64,000 bases of DNA, taken from the NCBI RefSeq assembly GCF_009184635.1, contig NZ_WELI01000003.1, positions 372,001-436,000 on the forward strand, written 5' to 3'. The translations under genes and the position numbers were made by a program. Positions 34,841-44,296 of the stretch are shown one piece after another. Under the pieces are notes generated by a model, which saw nothing but the letters and a program-made list of their open reading frames with translations, was not told the origin of the DNA and did no database searches. The DNA comes from Rudanella paleaurantiibacter. GTDB lineage: Bacteria; Bacteroidota; Bacteroidia; Cytophagales; Spirosomataceae. Each line of letters opens with the position of its first letter. Within the stretch, counting starts at the first letter, position 1.

Positions 34841-35233
34841 CTAAAGTCCCCACTGCTGCTTTGGCAGGGGCAACCGGCGACCATCGAACGGGCGCTCTTT
34901 CGGGCCGTAGTATCGGGTCAGATAATCCAGAATAACCGGCTCCGACTCGCCCAGGTCCCAAAGTTTTTGCGTACGCTGCATCCAGCGGATTTTCTGCCGC
35001 CAGCCATCACGGGTAAGTTGGCTTTGTACAATCAGCTTACTCGAATGGCAGGCCGTACACTGTCCTTTTACGAGCGTCAGCCGATCATCAATCACCAGAC
35101 CGGTTTCCTTGTCCAGTTGCAGGCTATCGGCAACTGTAATCGGTTGGGCTGGCAGCGAACGAGTAGGCAGCGTAAACGCTACCAGACCCACAGACAGACC
35201 GAACAATGTGCCGACGAGAAGTCCCTTATTCAT
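34841..35233 (-). CDS. Monohaem cytochrome c subunit, SorB-like
   Basis: 130 residues. A signal peptide (about residues 1-25) is followed by the haem-binding motif CTACH (Cys59-His63). Only one CxxCH is present. A Met that could be the sixth ligand is seen in the RWMQRT stretch. It starts 13 bases after the molybdenum enzyme gene, as in sorAB operons, where SorB takes electrons from sulfite oxidation and passes them to the respiratory chain. Periplasmic location is inferred from the signal. Confidence 0.85.
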   Translation of the reverse strand: MNKGLLVGTLFGLSVGLVAFTLPTRSLPAQPITVADSLQLDKETGLVIDDRLTLVKGQCTACHSSKLIVQSQLTRDGWRQKIRWMQRTQKLWDLGESEPVILDYLTRYYGPKERPFDGRRLPLPKQQWGL

Positions 35234-35246
35234 ACGTGTTTCTCGT

Positions 35247-36503
35247 TTAGCCCACCTTCACGGCAATCCGGTGGCAGGCATTATTGCAGTAACCTTCGGG
35301 GTTCCATTGTGGCATTACCATAGGCTGCGACACCCCGGCATCGTCGGTTGCCCGCGCCCAGAGTTCGTAATAACCCGGACGGGGCGGCTTTACCTCGGCC
35401 GTCCAATGTTGCCAGGCCAGCCGGTTGCGGGGCGCTTCGAGCTTGGCCGCTTGCCAGGTAGCCCCAAAATCCATCGACACCTCGACTGAGCGCACGGCCC
35501 GGTCGCCAGCCCACGCATGACCACGCAGGGCAATGGCTTCACCCGGCTTCAGCAGGGTACCCGTACGCGGGAACGTGATGAGCGACTTTACGGGCATCGA
35601 CTCAATAATCCGGAACCGATCTTCGGGCGGGTCAACACCCGGCTCCACCGGGTCGATGGGAACGCGGTAGCTTTTACCGGTCATTTTAGCCCCGTCGTGT
35701 ACTTTGTTGCGCACGCTGATGGTGTGCAGCCATTTGCCAGATACCGACGCCGGCCAGCCCCCGACAACCAGCCGTAACGGAGCCCCGTGTACTACCGGAA
35801 TATCTTGTCCGTTCATGGCCCAGGCCACGAGCGTTTCGTCTTCGAGGGCTTTGTGCATGGGAGCACCCCGCGAGATCACTTCTTTTTTGGGGTCCTGACT
35901 CAGGTGCAAATCGCTGCCGTAGTAACCAATGTATACTGCGTCGGATTTGAGGCCCACGTCGGCCAGAATATCTTTCAGCCGTACCCCCGTCCACTCGGCG
36001 CAGCTCACGGCCCCGTCGGTCCATTGATTGCCAGCCGTTTTGGGGTAATACCCCGAACGTCCGTTGCCGGCGCACTCCAGCACGAGCTGATAGGTATGGT
36101 GCCGGAACTTCTTCTTCAGTTCGGCCAGCGTATAGGTTTTGGGCGCTCTGACCGACTCCCCGTTGATGGTCAACTTCCAGGTAGCCGGGTCTATTTTTTC
36201 GGGAATGAGGCCGTTGTTACGAACAAACATCCGCTCGGCGGGCGTAATCCGGTCGTCGAGCAGATGGGCCGGCGTTTCTACATTCCACGGCTTATCGTTG
36301 AGCACCACCAGATCTTTATGCTTGGCGGTCATGGGGTTAATCGGGCCATCGTTCGGGCTAAACACCAACGGCAGGTAGTGCCGGGGCAACCGATCGGCAA
36401 ACACAATTTGGGCACCCAGCAGCGAACCAAGCGTTGCCAGTGTACTCTGACGCAAAAAACCCCGGCGATTGAAGAGCCGGTTCTGAGAATGAACGTCGGG
36501 CAT
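35247..36503 (-). CDS. Periplasmic molybdopterin-dependent sulfite dehydrogenase, SorA-like
   Basis: 418 residues from the ATG at 36503. The start has a twin-arginine signal (FNRRGFLRQS, Arg13-Arg14), needed for export of a folded molybdenum enzyme. The Mo-binding Cys is at about residue 144 in LVLECAGNGR. The oxidoreductase molybdopterin-binding domain (residues 75-290) and a C-terminal Mo-co dimerisation domain of Ig type follow. It oxidises sulfite to sulfate, with electrons going to the SorB-like cytochrome 13 bases downstream. A -7 box lies 21 bases upstream of its start. Confidence 0.9.
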   Translation of the reverse strand: MPDVHSQNRLFNRRGFLRQSTLATLGSLLGAQIVFADRLPRHYLPLVFSPNDGPINPMTAKHKDLVVLNDKPWNVETPAHLLDDRITPAERMFVRNNGLIPEKIDPATWKLTINGESVRAPKTYTLAELKKKFRHHTYQLVLECAGNGRSGYYPKTAGNQWTDGAVSCAEWTGVRLKDILADVGLKSDAVYIGYYGSDLHLSQDPKKEVISRGAPMHKALEDETLVAWAMNGQDIPVVHGAPLRLVVGGWPASVSGKWLHTISVRNKVHDGAKMTGKSYRVPIDPVEPGVDPPEDRFRIIESMPVKSLITFPRTGTLLKPGEAIALRGHAWAGDRAVRSVEVSMDFGATWQAAKLEAPRNRLAWQHWTAEVKPPRPGYYELWARATDDAGVSQPMVMPQWNPEGYCNNACHRIAVKVG

Positions 36504-36523
36504 ACGAATTAGAATCAGTCCAC

Positions 36524-36531
36524 CAAAGATA
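36524..36531 (-). promoter_or_regulatory. -7 box for the sulfite dehydrogenase operon
   Basis: TATCTTTG on the minus strand, an exact TAnnTTTG match, 21 bases before the start codon. The -33 element is not obvious. Confidence 0.55.
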
Positions 36532-36632
36532 CAGAAAAAGGGTTGGTCCACGGACGGCCACTGCGGATTAATAGGAACAAACCAGTATGTTTGCTCAACC
36601 GTATCCCAACCTGTTCAACTTCAATCCGTAAC

Positions 36633-38960
36633 ATGTCAAGTTCATTCAGCGCAAGCATAAATCAAGTAGATACGCTGCTCAATGCATCGTTGAATGGCAC
36701 CATTGTGTACAAAACTGTATACAACGAATCGGGCCAAATCAGTGACTTTACGTTAATCGCCCTGAACGAACAGGCGCGCATCGACTTCAACCGACCCACC
36801 GAAGAGCTGCTGAATCAATCGCTGCTGGAACTGTTGAAACACGACCCCAGCCTGTACTTATTCCGGCAATGCGCCCTGGCGGTAGAGAGTGGCCGCGCGG
36901 TTCAGTACGACACCGACTCCCGGCGCAGCCTCGACAATGCTCTGCATTCGTACACCGTCCGGATTACGCCAATTGATGGGGGCGTGGTTGCCAACTACAT
37001 CGACATTACCCTGTCGAAACAACGCGACCTGCTCGAGAAACAGCAGAACGAGATGCTGGACCGGATGATTAAGACAGCTCCGAGTGCCATTGCCCTACAC
37101 CGAACTATATTTAACGATACGGGCGAAATTATCGACTTTCAGCTGATCAGAGCCAACCAGCTAGCCTTCAACTGGATGAACGTTTCGGAAGAAGACGCCT
37201 ACCAGAAGCCCCTGTCGGCCATTTTTCAGAACTTCCGCGAGACAGCCATTTTCCGGCACTACACCCGGGTAGCCCAAACCGGTGAACCCGCCCGCTTCGA
37301 GCGACATATTGGCACCAACTGGTACGAGTTTTTTGTGTCCCAGTTCGACAATAGCATCATTGTGACCGTCAACGAAGCCACCAAACGCAAACAGACCGAA
37401 CTGGCGCTCAAACAGCAAACCGAAACACTGGAGGGAATTCTCGACGCGATTCCGGCGGGTGTGTTTGTATCGGAGGCTATTCGCAACGGGGCGGGTCAAA
37501 TCGTGGATTTCAAGATTGTTGAGGCCAACGCGGTGGCTTTGCTCACCAGCCGCCGACAACGGTCGGCAACGATTGGGCAACTGGCTTCGGTCATTTTTCC
37601 CCAGCAACAGTACGAAACGCTGTTTCCTCGCTACGAATCGGTGGTGGAGACTAAACAAATCCAACGGTTTGAGTACAGCATTTTGATTGAGGGCGCCCGA
37701 AAATGGGTCGATACGCAACTCTCCTACCTGGGCAACGACCGGGTTATTTCGTCGTTCAGTGACATTACCCCGATCCGGGAGGCCGAGTTTGCCACGCAAA
37801 AGCAAAGCGAGCTGCTGCGAAAGGTGATCGATAATGTACAGGTGGGCATCGGGCTGATTGAGGCCGTTCGGAATGAACAGCAGGCCATTATCGACTTTCA
37901 CTGGGTCATGTCCAACGAAGCTATTTCCCAGATTGCCCAACTCCCTACCGAAAGCGAATCGGACAACCGGATTCGGGCCGAAGACTGCCCCGACTCGCCC
38001 GAACTGATCGACGTGTTTAAGCAGGTCATTGCTACCGGCGAACCATTTCAGAAAGAGTTGAATGGGAATCAGGGGCCTGCCGATGGCTGGTTCGACACCC
38101 GCATTGTGAAACAGGGCGACGGCGTTTTGATTGCCGTGTCGGACATAACCAAACGTAAACTGGCTGAGCTGGAACTGGAACGCCAGAATCATTTCTTACA
38201 GCGCGCCAACCTCGACCTGATGCGATCAAACGAGAACCTACAACAGTTTGCCTACGTGGCCTCGCACGATTTGCAGGAACCCCTACGCAAAATCATTGCC
38301 TTCGGCGATATGCTGAGCGAAACCTACGGCCGTACGCTCACTCCCGAGGCCAATGACATGATTACGCGTATGCAAACGGCCGCCCGTCGGATGTCGCTGC
38401 TGATCCGGGATCTGCTCACGTACTCCCGCATCAGTGTGCATCCCGAAAAGCGCAGTACAGCCTCGCTCAATCAACTGGCGACCGAAGCGGTTGATAATCT
38501 GTACGTACCAATTGAAGAAAGCGGGGCTCAGATTCAGCTCGAACCGCTGCCCGACATTCCCGGCGACCCGGTTCAGTTAGAGCAATTATTTCAAAATTTG
38601 CTCTCCAATGCCATCAAATTTGGGCGTTCGGGCGTTAAACCTGTAGTGCGGGTATTTGGCGAAACTAAACCCTGGCACGAGCTGGCCCCGAATGTGCAGG
38701 CCAAGGTGCACAACCCGACCAAAGGCCCCATGGCGGTTATCCATATTCAGGACAACGGTATCGGGTTCGACGAACAGTACACCGACCGGGTCTTTCAGGT
38801 GTTTCAGCGACTGCATAGTCCGGCTCAGTTTGCGGGTTCGGGAATCGGGCTGGCTATTTGTCGGCGCGTGGCCGAAAACCACGGCGGAACCATCACCGCC
38901 CAAAGTCGGTTGGGCGAGGGGGCCACGTTTACGGTTTATCTGCCCATTCAACCGGCTTAG
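36633..38960 (+). CDS. Multi-PAS sensor histidine kinase
   Basis: 775 residues from the ATG at 36633, with no transmembrane segment that I can see, so likely a cytoplasmic sensor. About four PAS-like domains fill the first 520 residues (repeats of the type YNESGQISDFTLIALNEQA, FNDTGEIIDFQLIRANQLA, RNGAGQIVDFKIVEANAVA and EQQAIIDFHWVMSNEAI). The phosphoacceptor His lies near residue 544 in VASHDLQEPLRK, and the ATPase domain contains LFQNLLSNAIKF and GIGLAICRRVAENHGG. No response regulator is adjacent, so it is an orphan kinase. A similar kinase lies at 44297. Confidence 0.92.
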   Translation: MSSSFSASINQVDTLLNASLNGTIVYKTVYNESGQISDFTLIALNEQARIDFNRPTEELLNQSLLELLKHDPSLYLFRQCALAVESGRAVQYDTDSRRSLDNALHSYTVRITPIDGGVVANYIDITLSKQRDLLEKQQNEMLDRMIKTAPSAIALHRTIFNDTGEIIDFQLIRANQLAFNWMNVSEEDAYQKPLSAIFQNFRETAIFRHYTRVAQTGEPARFERHIGTNWYEFFVSQFDNSIIVTVNEATKRKQTELALKQQTETLEGILDAIPAGVFVSEAIRNGAGQIVDFKIVEANAVALLTSRRQRSATIGQLASVIFPQQQYETLFPRYESVVETKQIQRFEYSILIEGARKWVDTQLSYLGNDRVISSFSDITPIREAEFATQKQSELLRKVIDNVQVGIGLIEAVRNEQQAIIDFHWVMSNEAISQIAQLPTESESDNRIRAEDCPDSPELIDVFKQVIATGEPFQKELNGNQGPADGWFDTRIVKQGDGVLIAVSDITKRKLAELELERQNHFLQRANLDLMRSNENLQQFAYVASHDLQEPLRKIIAFGDMLSETYGRTLTPEANDMITRMQTAARRMSLLIRDLLTYSRISVHPEKRSTASLNQLATEAVDNLYVPIEESGAQIQLEPLPDIPGDPVQLEQLFQNLLSNAIKFGRSGVKPVVRVFGETKPWHELAPNVQAKVHNPTKGPMAVIHIQDNGIGFDEQYTDRVFQVFQRLHSPAQFAGSGIGLAICRRVAENHGGTITAQSRLGEGATFTVYLPIQPA

Positions 38961-38966
38961 CAACTA

Positions 38967-39038
38967 TTTGAGTTAGCGATTTGAGACCGTAGGGAGCGAA
39001 CAAAAGCTGCCCTTACGGGCCAAAGGGATTAACTCAAA
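38967..39038. repeat. Imperfect nested inverted repeat
   Basis: Outer arms TTTGAGTTA (38967-38975) and TAACTCAAA (39030-39038), inner complementary segments around CCGTAGGGAGC and GCTGCCCTTACGGG. Lies between the multi-PAS kinase gene and the first coiled-coil membrane gene. Confidence 0.55.
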
Positions 39039-39096
39039 CAGATTCTTAGACAGGCCCGTTTCTTGCCCTTTACGCCCAATTCGCTTTTTTTGCGCC

Positions 39097-40161
39097 ATGA
39101 CATTTTTTGAACGCCTTTTCCGGTTTGGTCGGTCCACCCCCGTACCCGAAGCACCACCCGCCCCGGAGGCAGGTCAGGCATCGGTTCCGATGGTAGCCCC
39201 GCCTACCCCGTTGCCCCCGGTGGCTGCGCTTCCGGTTGTGCCGCAGGCGGCCCCCGACTGGCTAACCGACGAACGGCTTCTGCGCGACGAAGGGGTTATT
39301 TTTGGGTTGTCGGAGGCCCGGCCCGAAGAAAAAACGGCCGTCATCCGAACGTTCTTTGCCCATCAGACGGCCGGTCTCGAACGGCAAATTGAGCAGTACA
39401 ACGAAAAAATCGGGGAGCTAAACCTGTTTATCGGTCAGCGCGAAAACAGCCTGGCCGAACTGGAACACCGACACACCACACTACTTAATCAACCACCGGC
39501 CAACCATCAGTTGCCGCGTACGGTAGTGGGTTTATTGCTGGCCTGCGCCATGTGCGTAGGCAACTACTTTTTGATCGAAACGGCTCTGCAACCCGCTTAC
39601 CCAACCCACACCACGTTTATAGCGGGGGGTGTTTTTCTGGCCGGTATGTTTGGCCTGTTCAGCCGGACATCGCTGTTTCACGACCCCGATAGCCGCCTGT
39701 CGGTTCGGCGAGTGCTCGAAGAGATTGCCCTGCCGGTGGTATCAGCCGGTTTTGTGTGGATGATGGCGCTACAGAGTCAGTCGGCCCCGATGGCCGCAGC
39801 CCTTGGCCTGTTTGTGCTGGGGCTATTTCTGTTTGGTGGAAAGCTCCTGCTGGGTTTGCTGACCGTGCTACGCGATGACCTCAGGGCGTACTCTGCCAAC
39901 CGGCAACTTCTCCAGGATCAACGCGCCTTCACCGCCCGCTACGAAACCGAAACCAAAGCGTTGCGGCACGAAATGGATCAGTTGCGGGCGCAGAAATGGC
40001 AAATTTTACCCGACCTGACCCGCACAGAAGCCGAGCGCGACCGGCTCAATGCCCGGCGCGATATGCTGGTGCGGCTGTTCGAGAGCGAATTTAACCTGGC
40101 CCGGTCGGTGAAAGATCGGCTGAGCGACGCACAACGCCGAGCTATTCTGGGCGAATCGTAA
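39097..40161 (+). CDS. Coiled-coil protein with four central membrane segments, first of a pair
   Basis: 354 residues. A Pro/Ala-rich N-terminus (residues 12-55) leads to a coiled coil (about 85-130), four hydrophobic segments (about 141-162, 173-190, 209-227, 231-257) and a second coiled coil (262-345) rich in Arg and Glu. No enzyme motif is seen. The same plan (coiled coil, four helices, coiled coil) recurs in the next gene, so the two probably act together, for example as a membrane-embedded scaffold. I do not recognise the family. Confidence 0.8.
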   Translation: MTFFERLFRFGRSTPVPEAPPAPEAGQASVPMVAPPTPLPPVAALPVVPQAAPDWLTDERLLRDEGVIFGLSEARPEEKTAVIRTFFAHQTAGLERQIEQYNEKIGELNLFIGQRENSLAELEHRHTTLLNQPPANHQLPRTVVGLLLACAMCVGNYFLIETALQPAYPTHTTFIAGGVFLAGMFGLFSRTSLFHDPDSRLSVRRVLEEIALPVVSAGFVWMMALQSQSAPMAAALGLFVLGLFLFGGKLLLGLLTVLRDDLRAYSANRQLLQDQRAFTARYETETKALRHEMDQLRAQKWQILPDLTRTEAERDRLNARRDMLVRLFESEFNLARSVKDRLSDAQRRAILGES

Positions 40162-40424
40162 AAAGGTTTTTTGGTTTAGGGTTTTTAGTTGGAAGCTGAC
40201 TGGTCGGAACGATAAAATCTATTGGTTGTCTGACATTTTTTGTAGAGACTCGGCATCCTGTGTAGCTCTGACCTTTGCGGCCCTCCGGCCAGAGCTACAC
40301 GACTTCCACATAATTTGACAAACAGCCAAACTATTGAACAAAAACCCGAACGCCGACCACTAAAAACCAGAAACCGGAACGCCGGCCGCTAAAAACCATA
40401 AACTAATAGAAAGAAACCCTACGC
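40162..40424. repeat. Repeat-rich spacer with inverted-repeat element
   Basis: 263 bases between the two coiled-coil membrane genes. GTGTAGCTCTG (40260-40270) pairs with CAGAGCTACAC (40290-40300), and outer segments TTGGTTGTCTGACA (about 40222) and TGACAAACAGCCAA (about 40316) pair imperfectly, suggesting a MITE-like unit of about 110 bases. Short repeats of ACTAAAAACCA and GCTAAAAACCATAA with a spacer CCGGAACGCCG lie at 40360-40403 and have an inverted partner near 40170 (GGTTTAGGGTTTTTAGT). Confidence 0.6.
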
Positions 40425-41780
40425 ATGGAACCAACGAACCAACCCGACTTTCAGCATGGCTACAGCAGTGGCGTTGAGGGCGTCACGCCCGACGCGTACG
40501 AGGGCTATTTGTCAAGTCAGGTCAATCTGGATTGGCTCAACGAACGCATCGCCGAGAAGCGCGCTACCATTGAGCAGATTCAGGGTCAGTTGGGCGAAGC
40601 AACCGTTGCCCGCAAAACGGCCTTTGCCCAGTTGCAGGAACACCTGCTACAGGTCAGCGTAGCCGCTAAGCGGGTAGAGGGGTTCCAAGCCGAACAGGAT
40701 GCACTACTGACCGAACGAACGGAGCTGCAACAACGCCGGGCCAAACATACGCCCGAATACTCGTTGCTGGCGGGTTTGCTGTTTCTGGTTGCCGGGGTTT
40801 CGTTTCTGGCCGGCGACCTGATTATCTCGCACGAGATTGTGGCCTACGCCCTCAATATTCGTAACACCACCGAGGCCTGGGCCTTTGCTGTGGGGTTGGC
40901 TATGGTATCCATCCTGCTTAAACCAGCTTACGACCGGCTGGTGGAGCAACCCTATCAGCGCGACCCGGTCGCGCACGGACGCCGATACGGCCGGTTCAAG
41001 ATCGGGTTGGCCGTGTTCGCTATGCTGACGCTGGCCGTTCTGGGGTGGTTCCGTTACGAAGCCTACCGCACCGATCAGCTCAAATCAGCCATTAACAAAT
41101 CGATCCGGCAAATGCAGCAAAGCAGCCTTTCGGCCGATGGCGATGGCACCGTTGCGGCCGACCCAGCCTTGCTCGCCCGGATTGAGAAACAACTTCAGCA
41201 GTCGAGCGAGCTGAATTTGACGCTGGTAAACAGCCCGTGGGCTTTGCTTTCGTTTGTCCTGAGCGGACTCTTGTTTGCGTTGGCCGGAGCCGTCTGTCTG
41301 GGAATCGGGCTACCCGTACTGTCAGACTTTTGGTTTCGCTGGCTACAGGCCGACTGGCGGCTGCGCCGAATTCGGAAGCGGTTGCGCCGGGTACAACAGG
41401 AACTCGAACCCGCCGAATCGACATTGGCGGGGCACCTCACGCGCAAGGCAGTACTGGAACACGAACTGGCCCTCACCCCCGACCCGGCCGAGCTTACGGC
41501 CCGGCAGCAGGCTCTGCACGTAGAGATTGACGATATGCTGGCCGAGTGCCGACTGGCGCAGACCGACAGCCGAATTGCCAATTTCACCGATGGTTTCCAG
41601 AAGGGTGCCGTAGCCCGCCGAACCTTGAGTGAGGGCGAGCAACAGCAGGTAAAAACAAACTATTTGAGCAATCAGGCCAACGCCAAAGCCCCGCGCCCTA
41701 CCCTGCCCACGGCCGCTCCGCGCCCCCACGAGGCCTTGCGGAATTTGATTGCCGGGGAGTTGGATAGACGCGAAGAGTAG
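40425..41780 (+). CDS. Coiled-coil protein with four central membrane segments, second of a pair
   Basis: 451 residues. N-terminal coiled coil (about 36-105, NERIAEKRATIEQIQGQLGE), then hydrophobic segments at about 112-134, 151-167, 191-210 and 271-300, with a soluble loop of about 60 residues before the last, and a second coiled coil at about 315-360 continuing into a charged C-terminus. The plan is the same as that of the gene upstream although sequence similarity is low. No catalytic or transport motif is seen. It converges with chrA (52 bases). Confidence 0.8.
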   Translation: MEPTNQPDFQHGYSSGVEGVTPDAYEGYLSSQVNLDWLNERIAEKRATIEQIQGQLGEATVARKTAFAQLQEHLLQVSVAAKRVEGFQAEQDALLTERTELQQRRAKHTPEYSLLAGLLFLVAGVSFLAGDLIISHEIVAYALNIRNTTEAWAFAVGLAMVSILLKPAYDRLVEQPYQRDPVAHGRRYGRFKIGLAVFAMLTLAVLGWFRYEAYRTDQLKSAINKSIRQMQQSSLSADGDGTVAADPALLARIEKQLQQSSELNLTLVNSPWALLSFVLSGLLFALAGAVCLGIGLPVLSDFWFRWLQADWRLRRIRKRLRRVQQELEPAESTLAGHLTRKAVLEHELALTPDPAELTARQQALHVEIDDMLAECRLAQTDSRIANFTDGFQKGAVARRTLSEGEQQQVKTNYLSNQANAKAPRPTLPTAAPRPHEALRNLIAGELDRREE

Positions 41781-41832
41781 CTCCGCCGAGGAAGGAAACC
41801 AACCGCGCAAGAAGAACAAGAGAGAGGAGATT

Positions 41833-43035
41833 TTACAACAAAACGCCTATCACCAAACCGCCCATAATGAGCAGAAAAGGCGGCAGTTTGGTGAGTTCGA
41901 GTACCAGAATAGTACCCAGTACAGTGGCCACCATCGGCCAATTGGAAGCCATCGGCTCAAAAAGAGCCAAAGCAGCTGCCGCTGTGAGCCCGGTACTTGC
42001 GGCATTGATGCCATCGAGCGAGGCCCGCACCGCCCGGTACCGTTTCAACTGATTCCAGAACCGGTACACGAAGAAAATGAGAAACGTACCGGGCAGAAAA
42101 ATACCCGCCGTCGACACGGCGCTGCCAATCAGTTGCCCGTACGCCCCGTCCGACCGCATCGAAAGCGCCCCTACGTACGAGGCAAACGCAAACACCGGTC
42201 CCGGAATGGCCTGCGCCATGCCCAGTCCCGACAAAAACTCCTCGCGGGTGAGGTAATGCTTAAAGGCCACAAACTCATTGTAAAGCATGGGCGTAAGTAC
42301 CTGCCCTCCGCCAAACACCAGACTGCCGTTGCGATAAAAGTTTTCGAACAACCGAACCGGCAACAACTGCGTTACAGCCCCCAACACAGCCGCCCCAACC
42401 AGCACGCCAAGCCACAGAAAAAAATTGGCCCACTCAATCCGAATAGGCTTTTTCTCCATTACCGTCTGTTTTTCGTACGTCAGGGCAGTGGTGAGGCCAC
42501 CAGCCAGAATTACAACCGGGGTCACATAAGGCGACCGAAAAGCGTAGGCCGTTAGCGCGGCCAGAATACCCAGCACCAGCCCACTCTGGGTTTTGATAAC
42601 CTTGCGGGCAATCCGATACCCGGCTACAATCAGAAATCCCACTGCCATAGGCTGAATAAACCGGGCAAACCGCAACGACTGATGTTCTTCCTGCAAATAG
42701 CCTACCATCATACCAAAGGCGGTCATGATGGCCACCGCGGGCAGGCACCAGATCAGGAGGGTCAGGTAGGCGAGGTTAGGCCCACCAATTTTGAAGCCCA
42801 GCGCCGTAACCGTTTGGGTTGAGGTAGGGCCCGGTAAAATCTGACAGAGTGCGTTCAGCTCCATCAGCTCCTCTTCGGTCAGGTAGCCCCGTTTTTCTAC
42901 AAACCAATCCAGCATCATGGCCAGATGCACCTGCGGCCCCCCGAAGGTGGTCAACGCCAGAATCAACACATCTTTCAAAAAGATGATATACCGAATCTTG
43001 CGCACCGGCTTCAGATGAGGGAGGTAGTTGATCAT
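41833..43035 (-). CDS. chrA: Chromate transporter family protein
   Basis: 400 residues, the long form with two homologous halves of about six membrane segments. Each half starts with the family pattern FGGPQVHLAMMLDWFVEKRGYLTEEE (residue about 31) and FGGGQVLTPMLYNEFV (about 240), and contains ILPGPTSTQTVTALG and AIPGPVFAFASYVGA. CHR-family proteins export chromate by antiport. Whether this member confers chromate resistance is unknown, since many family members do not. It lies alone between unrelated genes. Confidence 0.92.
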   Translation of the reverse strand: MINYLPHLKPVRKIRYIIFLKDVLILALTTFGGPQVHLAMMLDWFVEKRGYLTEEELMELNALCQILPGPTSTQTVTALGFKIGGPNLAYLTLLIWCLPAVAIMTAFGMMVGYLQEEHQSLRFARFIQPMAVGFLIVAGYRIARKVIKTQSGLVLGILAALTAYAFRSPYVTPVVILAGGLTTALTYEKQTVMEKKPIRIEWANFFLWLGVLVGAAVLGAVTQLLPVRLFENFYRNGSLVFGGGQVLTPMLYNEFVAFKHYLTREEFLSGLGMAQAIPGPVFAFASYVGALSMRSDGAYGQLIGSAVSTAGIFLPGTFLIFFVYRFWNQLKRYRAVRASLDGINAASTGLTAAAALALFEPMASNWPMVATVLGTILVLELTKLPPFLLIMGGLVIGVLL

Positions 43036-43101
43036 TCGTGGCGCATCCGTGTGGGATGGAAGCAGGCGGAAAGAGGAGTCGGGTCAAAACCGGAATCCGG
43101 C

Positions 43102-43147
43102 AAAAAACCTGCAAGCCAGCGGAGGTCAACCGCCCGGCTTGCAGGTT
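43102..43147 (-). terminator. Terminator after the 2OG-Fe(II) oxygenase gene
   Basis: AACCTGCAAGCC (43106-43117) pairs with GGCTTGCAGGTT (43136-43147), with a T-run next on the minus strand. Confidence 0.8.
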
Positions 43148-43162
43148 CAGCAACAAAATACT

Positions 43163-44119
43163 TTACTTCTTAAGCCCTAATTCGATCAGGCGCTCGTTCA
43201 GAAACTCACCGGCCGTCATGTCGGTGTAGAGTTTTGGGTGTTCGGCATCAATGCACGACTCCAGACAGGTCAGGTCCATGTCGCCACGGGGGTGCATGAA
43301 GAACGGAATCGAGTAGCGTGAAGTCGCCATTTTTTCGCGGGGCGGGTTCACCACCTGGTGAATCGTCGACTTCAGCTTGTGGTTGGTAAGCCGGTCGAGC
43401 ATATCGCCCACGTTCACAATAATCTGGTCGGGCAGGGCGGTAATGGCAATCCATTTGCCGTCCCGACGCAACACCTCAAGGCCGTCGGCCGAGGCTCCCA
43501 TCAACAAGGTAATCAGGTTAATATCGCCGTGAGCAGCCGCCCGAACCGCCCCGTCGGGGGTAGTAACAGGGTCGAGGGGGAAGTAATGCAACGCCCGCAG
43601 GATACTGTCGCCGTTGGATACTTTATCGTCGAAGTAATTCTCGGGCAATTCGAGATAGATCGCAATGGCCCGCAACAACTGCCGACCGGTATTCTCTAAA
43701 GTCCGGTAGGTCTCAATCGTATATTTACCAAAGTTCGGATACTCTTCGGGCAATACGTTGGCGGGCATATCGCCCACGGGTTCGGGTTGCCCAATGTGGT
43801 AAAACTCTTTCAAATCGGCCACGGTAGCCCCTTTGGCCCGCTCACGTCCTTTACCTACATACCCGCGCTGTCCGTTGAGTTCAGTGTGTTCGTATTTCTT
43901 CTTGACAGCGTCGTCGGCCTTGAAAAACTCCTGTACCGAATCGTAGAGATTTTTCGTTAATTCATCGGTAAGTCCGTGATTTTTAACCGCTACAAAACCG
44001 ATATTATTAAATGCGCTACCGAGTGCCTGTACAAAAGCCGCCTTGCGGGCGGGGTCTCCAGAGGTGAAATCCGCCAGATCAAGCGAGGGGATCTCGTCGT
44101 ATAGTTGTTGATTATCCAT
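43163..44119 (-). CDS. Isopenicillin-N-synthase-family 2-oxoglutarate/Fe(II) oxygenase
   Basis: 318 residues, usual for the family. The iron ligands are His197 and Asp199 (AAAHGDINLITLL) and His254 (STIHQVVNPP), and the 2OG-binding Arg-x-Ser is at 268-270 (RYSIPFF). The N-terminal DIOX_N-type domain is present (IPSLDLADF). Such enzymes hydroxylate or cyclise small molecules. The substrate here cannot be told, and no biosynthetic cluster surrounds it. Divergent from a histidine kinase gene. Cytoplasmic. Confidence 0.9.
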   Translation of the reverse strand: MDNQQLYDEIPSLDLADFTSGDPARKAAFVQALGSAFNNIGFVAVKNHGLTDELTKNLYDSVQEFFKADDAVKKKYEHTELNGQRGYVGKGRERAKGATVADLKEFYHIGQPEPVGDMPANVLPEEYPNFGKYTIETYRTLENTGRQLLRAIAIYLELPENYFDDKVSNGDSILRALHYFPLDPVTTPDGAVRAAAHGDINLITLLMGASADGLEVLRRDGKWIAITALPDQIIVNVGDMLDRLTNHKLKSTIHQVVNPPREKMATSRYSIPFFMHPRGDMDLTCLESCIDAEHPKLYTDMTAGEFLNERLIELGLKK

Positions 44120-44296
44120 TCCAGACTATTATTTAGACGAAATTACAACAACTTCGGTTTTTATACCAAACGATGGCCTTTTGTATCTTGCTCTGGGTAA
44201 CCTATTTGGGCTATTGAATAAGTTTGCAAGCGCTTTTTTTCGGCCCGTTGTAATTTTACAAACTTTTGTATCCGACGCCAGCGCGCTCCTCAACGC

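Noticed and set aside
37161-38192. Minus-strand open frame of 343 codons
   Set aside because: It is antisense to the multi-PAS histidine kinase and lacks any family feature.
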